DNA of 64,000 nt from Alkalinema sp. FACHB-956 (GCF_014697025.1 NZ_JACJRC010000019.1:1-64000); one strand, 5' to 3'. Numbered from the stretch's first letter, positions 1-9,415 are shown. The notes: a model not told the origin generated them from the sequence alone. Numbers and translations are program-made.

Positions 1-114
1 GATCATCAGGACGCCGAACCAACCGACATAAATCCGGTTGTTGGTGCTGGTCACCCAGTTGCAGAATTGCTCCCACAGATTCGCGCTTTCGCGACGCTGT
101 AGTACTGTTGTCAT
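1..114 (-). CDS. psbA: Photosystem II D1 protein, N-terminal fragment (cut by window edge)
   Basis: The reverse strand from the ATG at 114 encodes 38 residues beginning [10 protein letters not shown] and running through [20 protein letters not shown], the highly conserved D1 N-terminus. D1 is the PSII reaction-centre subunit that, with D2, binds P680, pheophytin, QB and most Mn-cluster ligands in the thylakoid membrane. Only the stromal tail and the start of the first helix are inside the window; the rest lies beyond base 1. A good promoter lies about 60-90 bp upstream. Which psbA copy (high-light or standard D1 isoform) this is cannot be told from the fragment. Confidence 0.97.
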   Translation of the reverse strand, partial: MTTVLQRRESANLWEQFCNWVTSTNNRIYVGWFGVLMI

Positions 115-171
115 GGTTCTGTAATGATTGCGGAAATCAAGTATGTATATGTGGTGTTAACCACACTTCAT

Positions 172-200
172 ATAGTAGCGGATTAATTAAGGAATGTAAA
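172..200 (-). promoter_or_regulatory. Probable psbA promoter (-35 TTTACA, 17 bp, -10 TACTAT)
   Basis: On the minus strand TTTACA (200-195) and TACTAT (177-172) are separated by exactly 17 bp, a sigma70-type arrangement as known for cyanobacterial psbA genes. Transcription would start near 165, giving a leader of about 50 nt. The leader contains a small GTGG/CCAC inverted repeat around 151-164, which might affect mRNA stability. Confidence 0.65.
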
Positions 201-436
201 GACTGTTAAGAAAGTTTTCTTAATTTGTTTCAAACCGCACCCAATCCGCCGCCAGCAAGTCTTTCACCCCTATCTAGGGCGTTGCTTCTGAAGAAGAGCG
301 ATCGTAATTCGCCCAAGCTAGCAACATATTTCTTAATAAATTAGTGCTTCTGTAATTGCCACAAAATATCCTGGAGCCCACTCTAGCAAGCACTTCAGCC
401 CAAGGATAATGAATTAAAGGAGGAAGGAATATTACG

Positions 437-490
437 CTTTGTAAACTTGTTGCTCTTTGTAAACTTGTTACCCTTCGTAAACTTTACCGT
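437..490. repeat. 18-bp tandem repeat x3 spanning a stop codon
   Basis: Three adjacent 18-bp units (437-454, 455-472, 473-490) share the core CTTYGTAAACTT. The unit at 473-490 encodes the last codons of the J-domain/pentapeptide protein, the middle one contains its stop codon (468-470), and the third lies beyond it. The gene end therefore appears to have been copied outwards. Confidence 0.85.
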
Positions 491-1673
491 GGGGCATGGT
501 GGCTCCTTGCAAGAGGGCTCCGGTCATCTTCACCATGACCCGATCGTCAAAGCCTACCTTCGCCCCTTCTAAATTCGCCCCTCGCAGATCGGATCCACTC
601 AAATCCGCTCCAATGAGGTTGGCTCCCCGCAGATCAGCATTTCTCAAATTGGCTTCCAAGAGATTGGCTCGAAAGAGATTGGCATTCTGAAGACTGGCCC
701 CCTCTAAATTCACCCGATGCAAAAAGGCATCACTTAGATTGGCTTGACTCAGATTCGCACGAGCTAAATTACGGTTGGACAAATCTTTTTCCCGCAAATC
801 TCTTCCCCGCAGATCAACACCGGATAGATCAGGCCCATGGGTTTTATAGGGGGTTTGGGGACTGCGGTAGTCCCGAGGAGAACCATAGGCACGGGCTGTA
901 TTTCCCGGTGGCGTATAGGCATGGGGGGGCTTTGGCGTCGGATCGACCGATCGTGCCTCGGAAGACTTGGCTTCAGACTGACGTGGATCAGACGCAGGGC
1001 GTTGATGCGACTGGTTAGTGCCAGCTTGGGATTGAGTCGATCGGTGATACTCAGCCCGGTAACGGGACTGTGCATAATAGTCCTGAGCTCTCGTAGCGCT
1101 GTTATTTGCCTCTTGACCCGACTGTCGCCCCTGGCCTCCAGCCGATCCTGTTCCGTGACCATTAGCTCCGTGACCATTAGCTCCGTGACCATTTGCGCCA
1201 TGACCATTAGCTCCGTGACCATTTGCGCCATAGCCGTTAGCGTGATGCCCATGGTGTTGTGCCCCTGTGCCATGACCGCCATGACTACCTGAGCTGTGGT
1301 GATGGGATTGGCCTTGACTGGATTTGCCGCTTTGGTAGTAGTAATAGGACTGATAGCCCGTATAGGACTGGTGATTCGGACGAGCTTGCCCTTCAGAACG
1401 ATGGGCCTGGTGGGAGGTCGCCGATCCAGAATGATGTTGCCCCGATGACGCAGCTCCCGATCGACCGCTTTTAGCCTGTTCTCGCAAAATATCGCGAGCG
1501 TGGTTCAATTCCTTAATTTTCTCTTCTGCCATTTGCAGAAGGCGCTGATTATCCTTAGGGAGCCGATCGGGATGCCAAACTAAGGCCAAATCTTTATAGG
1601 CTCGATTAATTTCTGCCAGGGTCGCGCTCGGCTTGATGCCCAAAAGTTGATAGCAGTGTTCTAGGTCACTCAT
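468..1673 (-). CDS. J-domain / pentapeptide-repeat fusion protein
   Basis: A 401-aa protein. Residues 4-60 form a J-domain with the HPD tripeptide at 34-36, the motif that stimulates DnaK ATPase. Residues about 70-280 are low-complexity and rich in Gly, His, Ser and Gln, including GHGAN repeats. Residues about 285-380 are pentapeptide repeats (A(D/N)Lxx pattern) that should fold as a right-handed quadrilateral beta-helix. The start at 1673 (MSDLEHCYQL) is preferred because the J-domain begins there; an in-frame start at 1694 adds seven residues. A plausible role is recruiting DnaK to something bound by the beta-helix, but the client is unknown. The His/Gly-rich linker might bind metal; this is inference only. 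It sits between psbA and a DUF2949 gene, with no clear operon. Confidence 0.85.
   Translation of the reverse strand: MSDLEHCYQLLGIKPSATLAEINRAYKDLALVWHPDRLPKDNQRLLQMAEEKIKELNHARDILREQAKSGRSGAASSGQHHSGSATSHQAHRSEGQARPNHQSYTGYQSYYYYQSGKSSQGQSHHHSSGSHGGHGTGAQHHGHHANGYGANGHGANGHGANGHGANGHGANGHGTGSAGGQGRQSGQEANNSATRAQDYYAQSRYRAEYHRSTQSQAGTNQSHQRPASDPRQSEAKSSEARSVDPTPKPPHAYTPPGNTARAYGSPRDYRSPQTPYKTHGPDLSGVDLRGRDLREKDLSNRNLARANLSQANLSDAFLHRVNLEGASLQNANLFRANLLEANLRNADLRGANLIGADLSGSDLRGANLEGAKVGFDDRVMVKMTGALLQGATMPHGKVYEG
1153..1242. repeat. 15-bp in-frame tandem repeat x6 within the J-domain/pentapeptide gene
   Basis: Six 15-bp units (1153, 1168, 1183, 1198, 1213, 1228) of the type CCGTGACCATTAGCT encode the GHGAN repeats in the linker. 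Two unit variants (ending TTAGCT or TTTGCG) partly alternate, which suggests expansion of a two-unit block. The unit length keeps the frame. Confidence 0.9.
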
Positions 1674-1874
1674 CCACTTCACCACTACTGCCAATGATCA
1701 TTCCAAAAACGCGCTCATGACCTCCCCGCTTGGTGTTGAAGTAGAGGTTGAACTTTTCTCAGTTTAAACGGAACTCTGGCGAAATGGCTGATAGCTAAAG
1801 AGTTAATTAACCCCTGCCCTTGTAAACTTGGCCGATCGGCTGCCTAGGCTACAAAATCAGCACAACGATGGCCA

Positions 1875-1910
1875 AAACTTAGGTGGATGCAGAAACTTAG
1901 GTGGATGCAG
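1875..1910. repeat. 18-bp perfect direct repeat x2
   Basis: The 18-mer AAACTTAGGTGGATGCAG occurs twice back to back, just downstream of the DUF2949 gene. It has no coding role that can be seen. Confidence 0.9.
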
Positions 1911-1925
1911 AGCCAGACCCTCGTC

Positions 1926-2120
1926 TTAGGCAGCCGCTTCTAACCAGTCGTAAATGCGATCTAACTGCTCCAGCGTGATTAAACCGTATTGCCACAAAAT
2001 CATCGGCAATGGGTCATAGTCGCCCTTGCGTTGCTTCAAGGCAAAGTCGATCGACGAGGCAGAGACCGACAAGTCTTCCTTTAAAAATTGAATCAAATCG
2101 GGATAGGTTGATGGAGACAT
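1926..2120 (-). CDS. DUF2949 family protein (64 aa)
   Basis: A compact 64-aa protein. Its core LPMILWQYGLITLEQLDRI, followed by a short acidic/aromatic tail, matches the cyanobacterium-specific DUF2949 family, whose members are about 60-70 aa. It contains two predicted helices and no signal peptide or membrane segment, so it is probably cytoplasmic. The function is unknown; the fold is likely a small helical bundle. The ATG at 2120 is the only sensible start. It is transcribed in the same direction as the J-domain gene, but 250 bp separates them and the gap holds an 18-bp repeat. Confidence 0.75.
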   Translation of the reverse strand: MSPSTYPDLIQFLKEDLSVSASSIDFALKQRKGDYDPLPMILWQYGLITLEQLDRIYDWLEAAA

Positions 2121-2753
2121 TGTTTGAGATCACCCCCGGAGTGTTATTAGAAATTCATTTGATATAAACGAAAGTCCAAGCTAATCAGGCTCCGACTCTC
2201 GCAAGAGATATTGTTGACAAAGAACGCTCGAAACGCACAGGTGATACAGGACAGTATTCGATTTGGCCGCCGATCGCCCTGAATTTGTAGGAACCTGAAT
2301 CGGTTTAGTCAAACTCACGAAATGAGCAGCATTTCCCGGAACTTTTACAAAATATTTTTGCAAAAGCGTTGAGTTCTAATGGTTGCAGCAATAGTAGCAC
2401 ATATGTTCTACTTTGGCTTGTTCTACTTTGTTGATTTAAATCAAGTTTCAAATAGGAGCGGATATTTGAAAAGGCGGACAAACAATGCTGACAAACAACT
2501 GAGTGTGAAGAAAATCAGGAAAAACGCTCAGAGCTTTAGGTCGCAGAGAACCGAAGACTCAATAGGACAACACACAACCGTTAAATTAATTACAATTTAT
2601 CCGGATTGAGGAGAGAGTATAACATGGCCTCTGCAAACTAGATCTAGAATAGCTATTTTTTTTATAATTGCCCTGACCGGATTGGGCTTCCTGGCTCCAG
2701 GCCCCCAGCTCTAGGACATTCTTCCTAACAAATGCCAAACAGATGCCAAATAT
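2121..2753. other. Intergenic region, no convincing gene
   Basis: This is 633 bp upstream of the DUF2949 gene and downstream of the DUF192 lipoprotein gene. Short open frames on both strands (60 and 76 codons) have no recognisable domain or good ribosome-binding site. A GGGCttCCTGGctCCAGGcCC inverted repeat around 2683-2704 could form an RNA hairpin, but it lacks a T-tract. Confidence 0.5.
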
Positions 2754-3284
2754 TTAGCCTTGTGGTTGTAAAAAGGTGACTGTGATCCGATCTCCCACTT
2801 GTAGGTTGAGCGTTTGGGCGCGGCCTGCCCGTAGTTCAATCACTTGGTCAACCAAATCGTTAGGACCATAGGTGGGGCAAGTCGATGCATCTGTCTCACA
2901 GGGGGGCACTTGATCCGCGATCGCAACCACTTTGCCCTGATACAAAAACACCATATCTAAGGGAACAGGGACGTTCTTCATCCAGAAATTCACGGTTCTA
3001 GCGGGCGAAAAGGGAAACAGCATCCCTTGGTCGTCGCTGAGTGCTGGACGATACATCAGTCCCATGGCCTGTTGTTGAGGGGTTGACGCCACCTCTAGCC
3101 GAATGATTTGATCGGCAATTTTGGCTTGGGCGGAGACTGGCAGATATTGCCCCACCTTGGCGGATGCAGCAACGGGGGCCGCAGAGGCAATGGGCACATT
3201 GACTGTAGACGAGGGAGCACAGCCTAGGAGAACCATGCTCAAGCCCAAACAGCTCAGACCGATCGTGGTTGAGCGTAGATTCAT
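2754..3284 (-). CDS. DUF192 family lipoprotein
   Basis: A 176-aa protein starting at 3284 (MNLRSTTIG). It has a short basic N-terminus, a hydrophobic stretch and the lipobox LLGC, so it is probably lipid-anchored and exported. The rest is the DUF192 beta-barrel domain, with QQAMGLMYR, GMLFPF, NFWMKNVPVPLDMVF and a C-terminal VIELRAG..L.LQVGD. The family is widespread in bacteria and archaea and has no firmly assigned activity. The longer frame reaches 3443, but its extra 53 codons overlap the 3' end of nblR and have no domain. The genes are co-directional and 16 bp apart, so they may be co-transcribed with nblR. Confidence 0.82.
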   Translation of the reverse strand: MNLRSTTIGLSCLGLSMVLLGCAPSSTVNVPIASAAPVAASAKVGQYLPVSAQAKIADQIIRLEVASTPQQQAMGLMYRPALSDDQGMLFPFSPARTVNFWMKNVPVPLDMVFLYQGKVVAIADQVPPCETDASTCPTYGPNDLVDQVIELRAGRAQTLNLQVGDRITVTFLQPQG

Positions 3285-3300
3285 CCTGGCTGAGCGGAGA

Positions 3301-3996
3301 CTAAACTTCCCGCAAAACATATCCCACACCCCGAACGGTTTGAATGAGTCGCTTTTCGCCCTCATCTTCAATTTTGAGCCGGAGGTAACGGATATAGACT
3401 TCAATAACATTGGACTCTCCCACAAAATCGTAGCCCCAGACATTTTCTAGGATTTGCTCACGAGTCAGGACTTCACGGGAGTTTTCCATGAGGAATTTCA
3501 AGAGATCGAATTCCTTCATGGTGAGATCAATGATGCGACCATTCCGAAAAGCCTGCCGTGTCCCTAAATCCAACATCAGGTTACTAAACCGCAACACCTC
3601 CTGCTGGGGAACGTCCGTGCGCAGGTAATGTTTGACCAGTCGCAAAAAGTCGTCACTGCGGTAGGGCTTCAAAAAATAATCATCAGCTCCAGACTCAAGA
3701 CAGGCAACTCGATCGTCCACAGTATCTTTATTCATCAGCAACAAGACAGGCATTCGCAGCCCCTGCTGACGTAACGATCGACAGAAATCCAGACCCGAAT
3801 CTCCCGTTAACATGCGATCGACAATCACAAGGGCAGGTTGAGCATCTAGGGTCGCTCGCAGTGCAGCGTGGGAATCATTCACCACGCGAGCATCATAGCC
3901 AGACTCCTGCAAATCAACCCTTACACTGTGGGCCAAGAGTTCATCGGGTTCCACGATCAGGACGCGGGGGGAAGAATCCAGAAGAGTACTACTCAT
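3301..3996 (-). CDS. nblR: OmpR-type response regulator, NblR-like
   Basis: A 231-aa protein with a receiver domain (about 10-122) and a C-terminal winged-helix DNA-binding domain (about 132-228, DLTMKEFDLLKFLMEN to VRGVGYVLREV). The signatures VDRMLTGDSGL, DTVDDRVACLESGADDY and MKEFDLLKFLMENSREVLT match NblR, the regulator needed for phycobilisome breakdown during nutrient stress. The phosphoacceptor Asp is kept (VIVDRML), but the N-terminal acidic cluster reads EPDE rather than EDD. This fits published evidence that NblR in Synechococcus works without classical phosphorylation. It sits downstream of nadK on the same strand and upstream of the DUF192 gene. A generic OmpR-family regulator is the alternative. 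Confidence 0.82.
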   Translation of the reverse strand: MSSTLLDSSPRVLIVEPDELLAHSVRVDLQESGYDARVVNDSHAALRATLDAQPALVIVDRMLTGDSGLDFCRSLRQQGLRMPVLLLMNKDTVDDRVACLESGADDYFLKPYRSDDFLRLVKHYLRTDVPQQEVLRFSNLMLDLGTRQAFRNGRIIDLTMKEFDLLKFLMENSREVLTREQILENVWGYDFVGESNVIEVYIRYLRLKIEDEGEKRLIQTVRGVGYVLREV

Positions 3997-4287
3997 AGGG
4001 CTTGTCCTAAGGGAGGGCCTCTGAGGTCACAGAGGAACTGGAAGAAATCACTAAGATCGCATGATTAAATACTGCATGACTAAACAACACATCACTAAAA
4101 GGATGCTCTGTTAAAGCAATTTTCAGAGCCCAAGAAAGCACGATCGCGGAACCTCACAACTCAACGGTTGCTGGGCTGGTGAAAAAGCTGCATTAGAAAA
4201 AATTGCATTGAATAAATGAACTCAATTTTTTCCTATTGTACGCAGTCTGCCTAATTTGTGTAGGTTTCCTTCCCCTCCCACCAGGAC

Positions 4288-5214
4288 TTACCGCCCAGAG
4301 GACTGATCGGCATTGAAGGGCTTTGCGACATGGGCTAACCCCCAACCTAATTTGTCTCGTAATAAATTAAAAAATTCTGGATTTTGCAGCCGGACAAATC
4401 GCGCTGGGTAATGGGATTTTTGAATACAAACTCGATCCTCAGGCATCACGTAACAGCCAGCGTTGCCATCGGCTACCAGCACCAAGCGATTGGGCGTCGC
4501 CGGAAAAATCGTCACTGGCTCGGTGTTACTAAACACTAAGGCACGGGAAGCCAAGGAGTGCGGGCAAATGGGAATCATACACATGACCGGAATCCCCGGC
4601 GTAATCACTGGGCCGCCAGCAGATAGGGAATAGGCCGTGGAGCCCGTTGGTGTCGATAAAATGATCCCATCAGCGGGAATATCAACGCGACTATTGCTGC
4701 CAATTTGTACTTCAAAGTGGCACATGCTAGTGAGCGGCTCTCGGTGGATCACCATTTCATTCAAACAGAGGGCTTCCCACATCAGGCTATTCTGACGATA
4801 GACCTGAATTCGCAGCATGGTACGTTCTTCGACATGGTAGCGATTACCTAAAACCTCTGCGATCGCGGTATCTAAGTCTGTCGCCAACACCTCCGTCAAA
4901 AAGCCCAAATGCCCCGTATTCACTGCTAATAGGGGAATTCCACAGGGTGCAACCTGGCGAAACGCTGACAGAACGGTTCCATCTCCCCCCAACACCACTG
5001 CAAATTCCACGGCTTTGTCAAACCCCGGCGGCACTAGGCGATCGATCGGGGTATGACAAACGGGAGCACTGGGATCGGAATACCCTAAAATGCCACCTTC
5101 ACCTGTGGCCGTCACCACTGTCCAACCCGCTTGGGTGAGCTTAGCCTGAAGCATATCTGCGGCTTGGCAGGCTGTTGGCTTTTGGTCGTTATAGATAATG
5201 CCAGCTTTCGGCAC
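4288..5214 (-). CDS. nadK: NAD kinase
   Basis: A 308-aa enzyme that phosphorylates NAD to NADP, with the diagnostic GGDGT motif at 76-80 and the second motif [15 protein letters not shown]. The GTG at 5214 gives the canonical N-terminus ([12 protein letters not shown]). A longer frame to 5289 adds 25 residues that do not resemble the family and hold no good ribosome-binding site, so the GTG start is preferred. It is cytoplasmic. Cyanobacteria usually carry two NAD kinases, and which paralogue this is remains open. The gene lies 128 bp downstream of ycf39 and about 290 bp upstream of nblR on the same strand. Confidence 0.93.
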   Translation of the reverse strand: MPKAGIIYNDQKPTACQAADMLQAKLTQAGWTVVTATGEGGILGYSDPSAPVCHTPIDRLVPPGFDKAVEFAVVLGGDGTVLSAFRQVAPCGIPLLAVNTGHLGFLTEVLATDLDTAIAEVLGNRYHVEERTMLRIQVYRQNSLMWEALCLNEMVIHREPLTSMCHFEVQIGSNSRVDIPADGIILSTPTGSTAYSLSAGGPVITPGIPVMCMIPICPHSLASRALVFSNTEPVTIFPATPNRLVLVADGNAGCYVMPEDRVCIQKSHYPARFVRLQNPEFFNLLRDKLGWGLAHVAKPFNADQSSGR

Positions 5215-5342
5215 AGGGATACCCGCATGAAAGGCTAAATGAACGAAAGAGGCCAACCGAAAGGATGACCCTAGACAGTAATCATCCATTTTTGACTAAT
5301 TTGGCAGCCTCAAGTTTTAAGTTCCGTTACTTTTTCAAGTGG

Positions 5343-6323
5343 TTAAAACCGAGGGTAGTTTTTTTTGTTGGCTTTTTTCTTTTTGGCCTGCTCTTGGGCG
5401 TACTCCACTTCCTTCAACTTCTTGAGAATACGGCTGAAGTACTCTTGCATGTACTCTTCCAAGGTGGACATCTCTTGGGGATCGAGACCAAAGACCTTAT
5501 AGACTGCTTCCATGGAAGTGGTCAGGGCTTGGCCAGTCGCGACAACTTCTGTAAACGCGAGGCGATCGGAAATGTTCCAACTCCACTGGAAGAATTTGGT
5601 CATTTGTCGGGCTGCCCGCAGAACTTGAATCGGCACCTTGGTGACCTTGGCGTCCTTCCCCGAAAGTCGTTCACACAGCTTAATAATTTCGTAGCCGTCC
5701 CACGCCCGTGGCCCCACCACTGGGAAGGATTGACCTTCCGTTTCTGGGACTTTCAACGCCTGGACTGCGAACTTCGCAATGTCGATCGTATCCATGAACG
5801 CCAAGGGAGAGGTTTCACCCACCACCCAGACCGCTTGATTTTCCAAGATGGGAATCGCGTACTGGCCGATCAGCCCTTGCATGAAGCCACAGGGCCGCAG
5901 AATTGTATAGTTCAGCCCAGATTCCTGAATAAATTTTTCCGTGCAGGTTTTAATTTGCATCAACGGCACATCGGGGTACTTCTCGCAATCCAAGATGGAG
6001 AAGAAGATTAACCGATCGCAGTCCGACTTCTGCATGGCTTGGATCAAGTTGACTTTGCCGTCCCAATCCACCTGTTTGATGCTCAGAGAATCAGTGGCGC
6101 GTGCAGTCGATGCATCAATGACAGCAGTCACTCCCTCCAGGGCTGCGGGTAGGGTGTCCGGTTCGCAAAGATTGCCATAGACCAACTCTGCCCCCCACTC
6201 TTTCAGAAAAGCGGCTCGCTTAAAGCTCCGAACCATACAGCGAACTGAGTACCCTTCATCCAGGGCACGGCGAGTCACCTGTCTTCCGAGAGTGCCCGTA
6301 GCACCGATAACTAAAATGCTCAT
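5343..6323 (-). CDS. ycf39: Ycf39-like NAD(P)-binding protein (PSII/chlorophyll assembly)
   Basis: A 326-aa atypical short-chain dehydrogenase-like (NmrA-type) protein. The N-terminal MSILVIGATGTLGRQV is the Rossmann dinucleotide-binding motif (GxxGxxG). The central DRLIFFSILDCEKYPDVPL and NYTILRPCGFMQGLIGQYA are typical of Ycf39 and plant HCF244. In Synechocystis, Ycf39 joins chlorophyll synthase and high-light-inducible proteins to deliver chlorophyll to newly made D1. The C-terminus is rich in Lys. The start at 6323 is chosen because it directly precedes the Rossmann motif; the frame stays open to 6425 without family resemblance. petM lies upstream on the same strand. Confidence 0.92.
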   Translation of the reverse strand: MSILVIGATGTLGRQVTRRALDEGYSVRCMVRSFKRAAFLKEWGAELVYGNLCEPDTLPAALEGVTAVIDASTARATDSLSIKQVDWDGKVNLIQAMQKSDCDRLIFFSILDCEKYPDVPLMQIKTCTEKFIQESGLNYTILRPCGFMQGLIGQYAIPILENQAVWVVGETSPLAFMDTIDIAKFAVQALKVPETEGQSFPVVGPRAWDGYEIIKLCERLSGKDAKVTKVPIQVLRAARQMTKFFQWSWNISDRLAFTEVVATGQALTTSMEAVYKVFGLDPQEMSTLEEYMQEYFSRILKKLKEVEYAQEQAKKKKANKKNYPRF

Positions 6324-6503
6324 GGAGGGTTCGTGACAAAATGTTAACTTTTCGTCAAATTCTATCAGAAATCCTGGGAGCTGTCTGAGGGGATACAAAA
6401 TCTCAGGGGATACAAAAAAGGGCAACGGCTCCAGAGCAGAAATTTCAAAGAAAGTTTCTACCGCCGATCGCCCTTGCCCCTTGAGATTGAGGATGAATTG
6501 AAT

Positions 6504-6605
6504 TTATTCTTCGCCGCCTTGTAATTTCAGCAGGGCAAAACCCACTGCTAGCCCAACCAGAATCAATGAAAATGCCAAAAACGCAGTATTAAATAGTTCG
6601 CCCAT
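6504..6605 (-). CDS. petM: Cytochrome b6f complex subunit PetM
   Basis: A tiny 33-aa protein starting MGELFNTAFLAF and ending LLKLQGGEE. It has one hydrophobic transmembrane helix (about residues 5-26) and the conserved PetM tail L-L-K-[LI]-Q-G-G-E. PetM is a single-pass small subunit of the thylakoid b6f complex. The length fits the family (about 32-37 aa). It lies about 180 bp upstream of ycf39 on the same strand and is divergent from pdxA. Confidence 0.9.
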   Translation of the reverse strand: MGELFNTAFLAFSLILVGLAVGFALLKLQGGEE

Positions 6606-6719
6606 TGCATGTTCTCCCAAGACCTACAAGTTCTCCCAAAACTAGGAGAGTGGCTTAGATAAACCAAGCCTGCATGAAGTATTTTAGACCAGTTGGGACT
6701 ACGCAATGGGGAATTCGGT

Positions 6720-7772
6720 ATGGGGCCAGGGGAAATTCGGCGACCAAGGTTAGTCATCAGTCTAGGGGATCCGGCAGGAATCGGCCCTGAAGTTGTCCTC
6801 AAAGCTTTAGCGGATCCTGAAATCGCAGCGGTGGCAGAAGTAACGATCGCGGGATCTCGATCGATTCTCGAAGCCACCTATCAGCGATTACAGCACCAGG
6901 GCGTGGCATTACCCGATTGGGCGGATTTGAATGACTGGGAAGTGCCGATCGATCCCACGACACTCACCCAGATTGAAATGGGCCTGGGCAATGCCGCCAG
7001 TGGAGCAGCTAGTTTTCGGTATTTAGACGCCGCGATCTCCGCAACCCTGGCAGGGCAATTTGACGGCGTGGTGACGGCTCCCATTGCCAAATCCGCGTGG
7101 AAAGCGGCGGGGCATTGCTATCCGGGGCAGACGGAGTTGCTGGCGGAACGGGCCGAGGTTGCACAATTTGCCATGGCGTTCGTCGGTCGATCGCCCCATA
7201 CAGGTTGGATCCTCCGGGCCTTACTGGCCACAACCCATATTCCCTTAGCTGAAGTTCCCAATGCCCTCACCCCAGAGCTGTTGGATCACAAGCTGGCTTT
7301 ACTAATTCAGTGTCTGCACCAGGATTTCGGGCTCTCTCAACCCAGAATCGCGATCGCGGGACTGAATCCCCACAGTGGCGAACAGGGGCAACTTGGCCGG
7401 GAAGAGGTCGATCGGTTGAACGCATGGTTCACCCAAGCGCAACAAAAATTTCCCCAAGCAACCTTAGAGGGGCTGCTCCCCCCGGATACGATGTGGGTCA
7501 AACCGGGACAGGCTTGGTTCAATCCTCAAGCAACGGTCAAGGCCCACGACGGTTACTTGGCGCTGTACCACGATCAGGGCTTGATTCCGGTGAAGCTGAT
7601 GGCCTTCGATCGGGCCGTTAACACCACGATCGGGCTGCCCTTTGTGCGCACTTCCCCCGACCATGGAACGGCCTTTGATATTGCAGGCCAGGGAATTGCT
7701 GATGCCACTAGTATGAAGGAGGCTATCTGGTGGGGCGCGCAGCTCGCCCAAGCTCGATTTTTCAAGTCTTAG
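6720..7772 (+). CDS. pdxA: 4-hydroxythreonine-4-phosphate dehydrogenase
   Basis: A 350-aa enzyme of the DXP-dependent pyridoxal-5'-phosphate pathway that oxidises 4-phosphohydroxy-threonine. Seen here are the N-terminal [12 protein letters not shown] motif and the metal-binding histidines in [19 protein letters not shown] and [12 protein letters not shown]. The substrate-loop motif, usually GHTE, reads PGQTE, a Gln variant I believe recurs in cyanobacterial PdxA. The ATG at 6720 is preferred; an in-frame TTG at 6693 would add nine residues without a clear ribosome-binding site. The following TPR gene is 66 bp downstream on the same strand. Confidence 0.94.
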   Translation: MGPGEIRRPRLVISLGDPAGIGPEVVLKALADPEIAAVAEVTIAGSRSILEATYQRLQHQGVALPDWADLNDWEVPIDPTTLTQIEMGLGNAASGAASFRYLDAAISATLAGQFDGVVTAPIAKSAWKAAGHCYPGQTELLAERAEVAQFAMAFVGRSPHTGWILRALLATTHIPLAEVPNALTPELLDHKLALLIQCLHQDFGLSQPRIAIAGLNPHSGEQGQLGREEVDRLNAWFTQAQQKFPQATLEGLLPPDTMWVKPGQAWFNPQATVKAHDGYLALYHDQGLIPVKLMAFDRAVNTTIGLPFVRTSPDHGTAFDIAGQGIADATSMKEAIWWGAQLAQARFFKS

Positions 7773-7838
7773 TTTAAGCACCAGGTCAGGTATTGGTTCA
7801 ATCGTTAGTTCAAGCATCAATCGCTTTGGGGGCCAGGG

Positions 7839-8522
7839 ATGAAAGGGGAATTTTACCTGTGGGGCAGCTTTGTTTTATTAACCATCGCGCTCTCGGCTTG
7901 GGTGTTTCCTGCGATCGCGAATTCGGCGAGTGAATTGCGGCAGCGGGGGTTAGCCCTACGCGCCCAAGGAGACTACGGCGGTGCGATCGGAGCCTTTGAG
8001 CAAGCGATACAACTGGAGCCCCAGAATTTAGACAATCAACTGCTGCTGGGCTGGACGGTGTATAAGGCAGGCGATCGCGAGCGGGCTGCCCAGGTGCTCT
8101 CCCAGGTGACGACTAAAAATCCCTTTGCGGTCAATGCGTGGAATGCGCTGGGAATTGTGGATTTGGTATCCGGCAATGTCCATAGTTCCGTGGGATCCCA
8201 TCTTTGGGCGACGATGCTGAATCCCAAAAATGAAGTTGCTCATTACAATCTCAGTTTGGCCTTGACTCGTTTACAAGCCTTCGATCGGGCGATCGCCCAT
8301 GGCGAAGTAGCCACCCGCTTGGAACCGGACAATCCCCACACCTGGCTTGCCCTGGCGATCGCCCTGGCGGCCACCGATTCTAACCAAGCCAAGCAACATT
8401 ACCGTAAAGCCATGGCCTTAAACCCAGGGCTAGAGAATCCGGAAAATCGCGCGATCGACCTACAAGAGGCTGGTTTCAGTCCAGAACAAATTCAACAGGT
8501 TCAAGCCTTAACCCAGCGGTAA
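7839..8522 (+). CDS. Exported TPR-repeat protein
   Basis: A 227-aa protein with an N-terminal signal sequence (hydrophobic residues 7-25, ending AIANSAS), so it is probably periplasmic or membrane-tethered. It then has about four to five TPR units: QRGLALRAQGDYGGAIGAFE, LLLGWTVYKAGDRERAA, AWNALGIVDLVSG, AHYNLSLALTRLQAFDRAI and TWLALAIALAATDSNQAKQH. TPRs are protein-protein interaction scaffolds; the partner is unknown. It is 66 bp downstream of pdxA and may be co-transcribed. No catalytic domain is seen. Confidence 0.82.
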   Translation: MKGEFYLWGSFVLLTIALSAWVFPAIANSASELRQRGLALRAQGDYGGAIGAFEQAIQLEPQNLDNQLLLGWTVYKAGDRERAAQVLSQVTTKNPFAVNAWNALGIVDLVSGNVHSSVGSHLWATMLNPKNEVAHYNLSLALTRLQAFDRAIAHGEVATRLEPDNPHTWLALAIALAATDSNQAKQHYRKAMALNPGLENPENRAIDLQEAGFSPEQIQQVQALTQR

Positions 8523-8581
8523 TCCCTCACTAATCCTTCATTCCACTGTTCCTGGATCCCGCCCCCCTTACACAGAAGTCA

Positions 8582-9415
8582 TCAGCCTTTGGGTAACGGG
8601 GCCGCCCACCCCAAACGAGTCGGCTGTTCATAAACACGCTTGAGGGTGTTGATGTCACGCGGGGAAATTTTGGGTGGCTGCTTGACCTGGGAGAAATACA
8701 GCACATCCGTTTCCTGGGGACTATGCCCCCAAATCCCCAATGCATGACCCAATTCATGGCGGGCAGCGGCGAGTAACGTCTCCTTGGGCTGGCCCGATCG
8801 AAGGGCGATCGTGCAGCGATGGCGCAGCTTCGGTTGATTAATCACTTGGCTAGAGGAAGATTGGCTAGACTCCGGTTGCTGCCAGTACAGCTCGTAGCGG
8901 GTTTCCGCCATGCGTACCCGAGGAATCTCACGGGTTCCCGGGGTCCATTTCAGCGGCAAGCTAGACCGTTGAATTTGAATATCTGCCTGGGTTCGATCGT
9001 CCGTCAACGCCAGCGGTAGATAGGCCGTCCAGTCGCGAATGGCTTGGTCAACCTGGTCTTGCCAAACCTGTTCAGCCTTTGATTGGGCGGACTCCACATA
9101 AACTTGCACGGGAAATCTAGACCAAATTAGAGCCCCCACAGGTAACGCCTGCACTTGATCAAAATAATCCCCCGATCGATCTTCCCACTGAGCCAAGGCA
9201 GGGGGTAATGGGTGAATTTGTAATTCCGGTAACGATTTAGGAGTCAATGCAGGCGTCGCGATCGAGTGAGATCCCGGAGACCCGACCATTGCAACACACA
9301 ACAAAACGATCGTAGTGACAATCAACCACGATCGTTTTAGCCGTAGGACTTTTCTAGGCCAATTTTTTTGAGTCCAAAAGGTCTGTGGTTTCAGCGCTTC
9401 TCGTTGCCGAGCCAT
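8582..9415 (-). CDS. Matrixin-like zinc metalloprotease
   Basis: A 277-aa protein with an N-terminal basic segment followed by a hydrophobic helix (about 29-48), making it a membrane-anchored or exported enzyme. The C-terminal part has HELGHALGIWGHSPQETDVLY, which fits HExxHxxGxxGH, the zinc site of metzincins (M10/matrixin group), with the catalytic Glu. A Met-turn is not obvious further down, so activity is inferred. Its ATG follows directly after the secG stop codon, so it is probably translated from the same mRNA as secG and gpmI. Confidence 0.8.
   Translation of the reverse strand: MARQREALKPQTFWTQKNWPRKVLRLKRSWLIVTTIVLLCVAMVGSPGSHSIATPALTPKSLPELQIHPLPPALAQWEDRSGDYFDQVQALPVGALIWSRFPVQVYVESAQSKAEQVWQDQVDQAIRDWTAYLPLALTDDRTQADIQIQRSSLPLKWTPGTREIPRVRMAETRYELYWQQPESSQSSSSQVINQPKLRHRCTIALRSGQPKETLLAAARHELGHALGIWGHSPQETDVLYFSQVKQPPKISPRDINTLKRVYEQPTRLGWAAPLPKG

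Noticed and set aside
2379-2609. 76-codon plus-strand frame
   Set aside because: No ribosome-binding site, no family resemblance, and polar low-conservation sequence.
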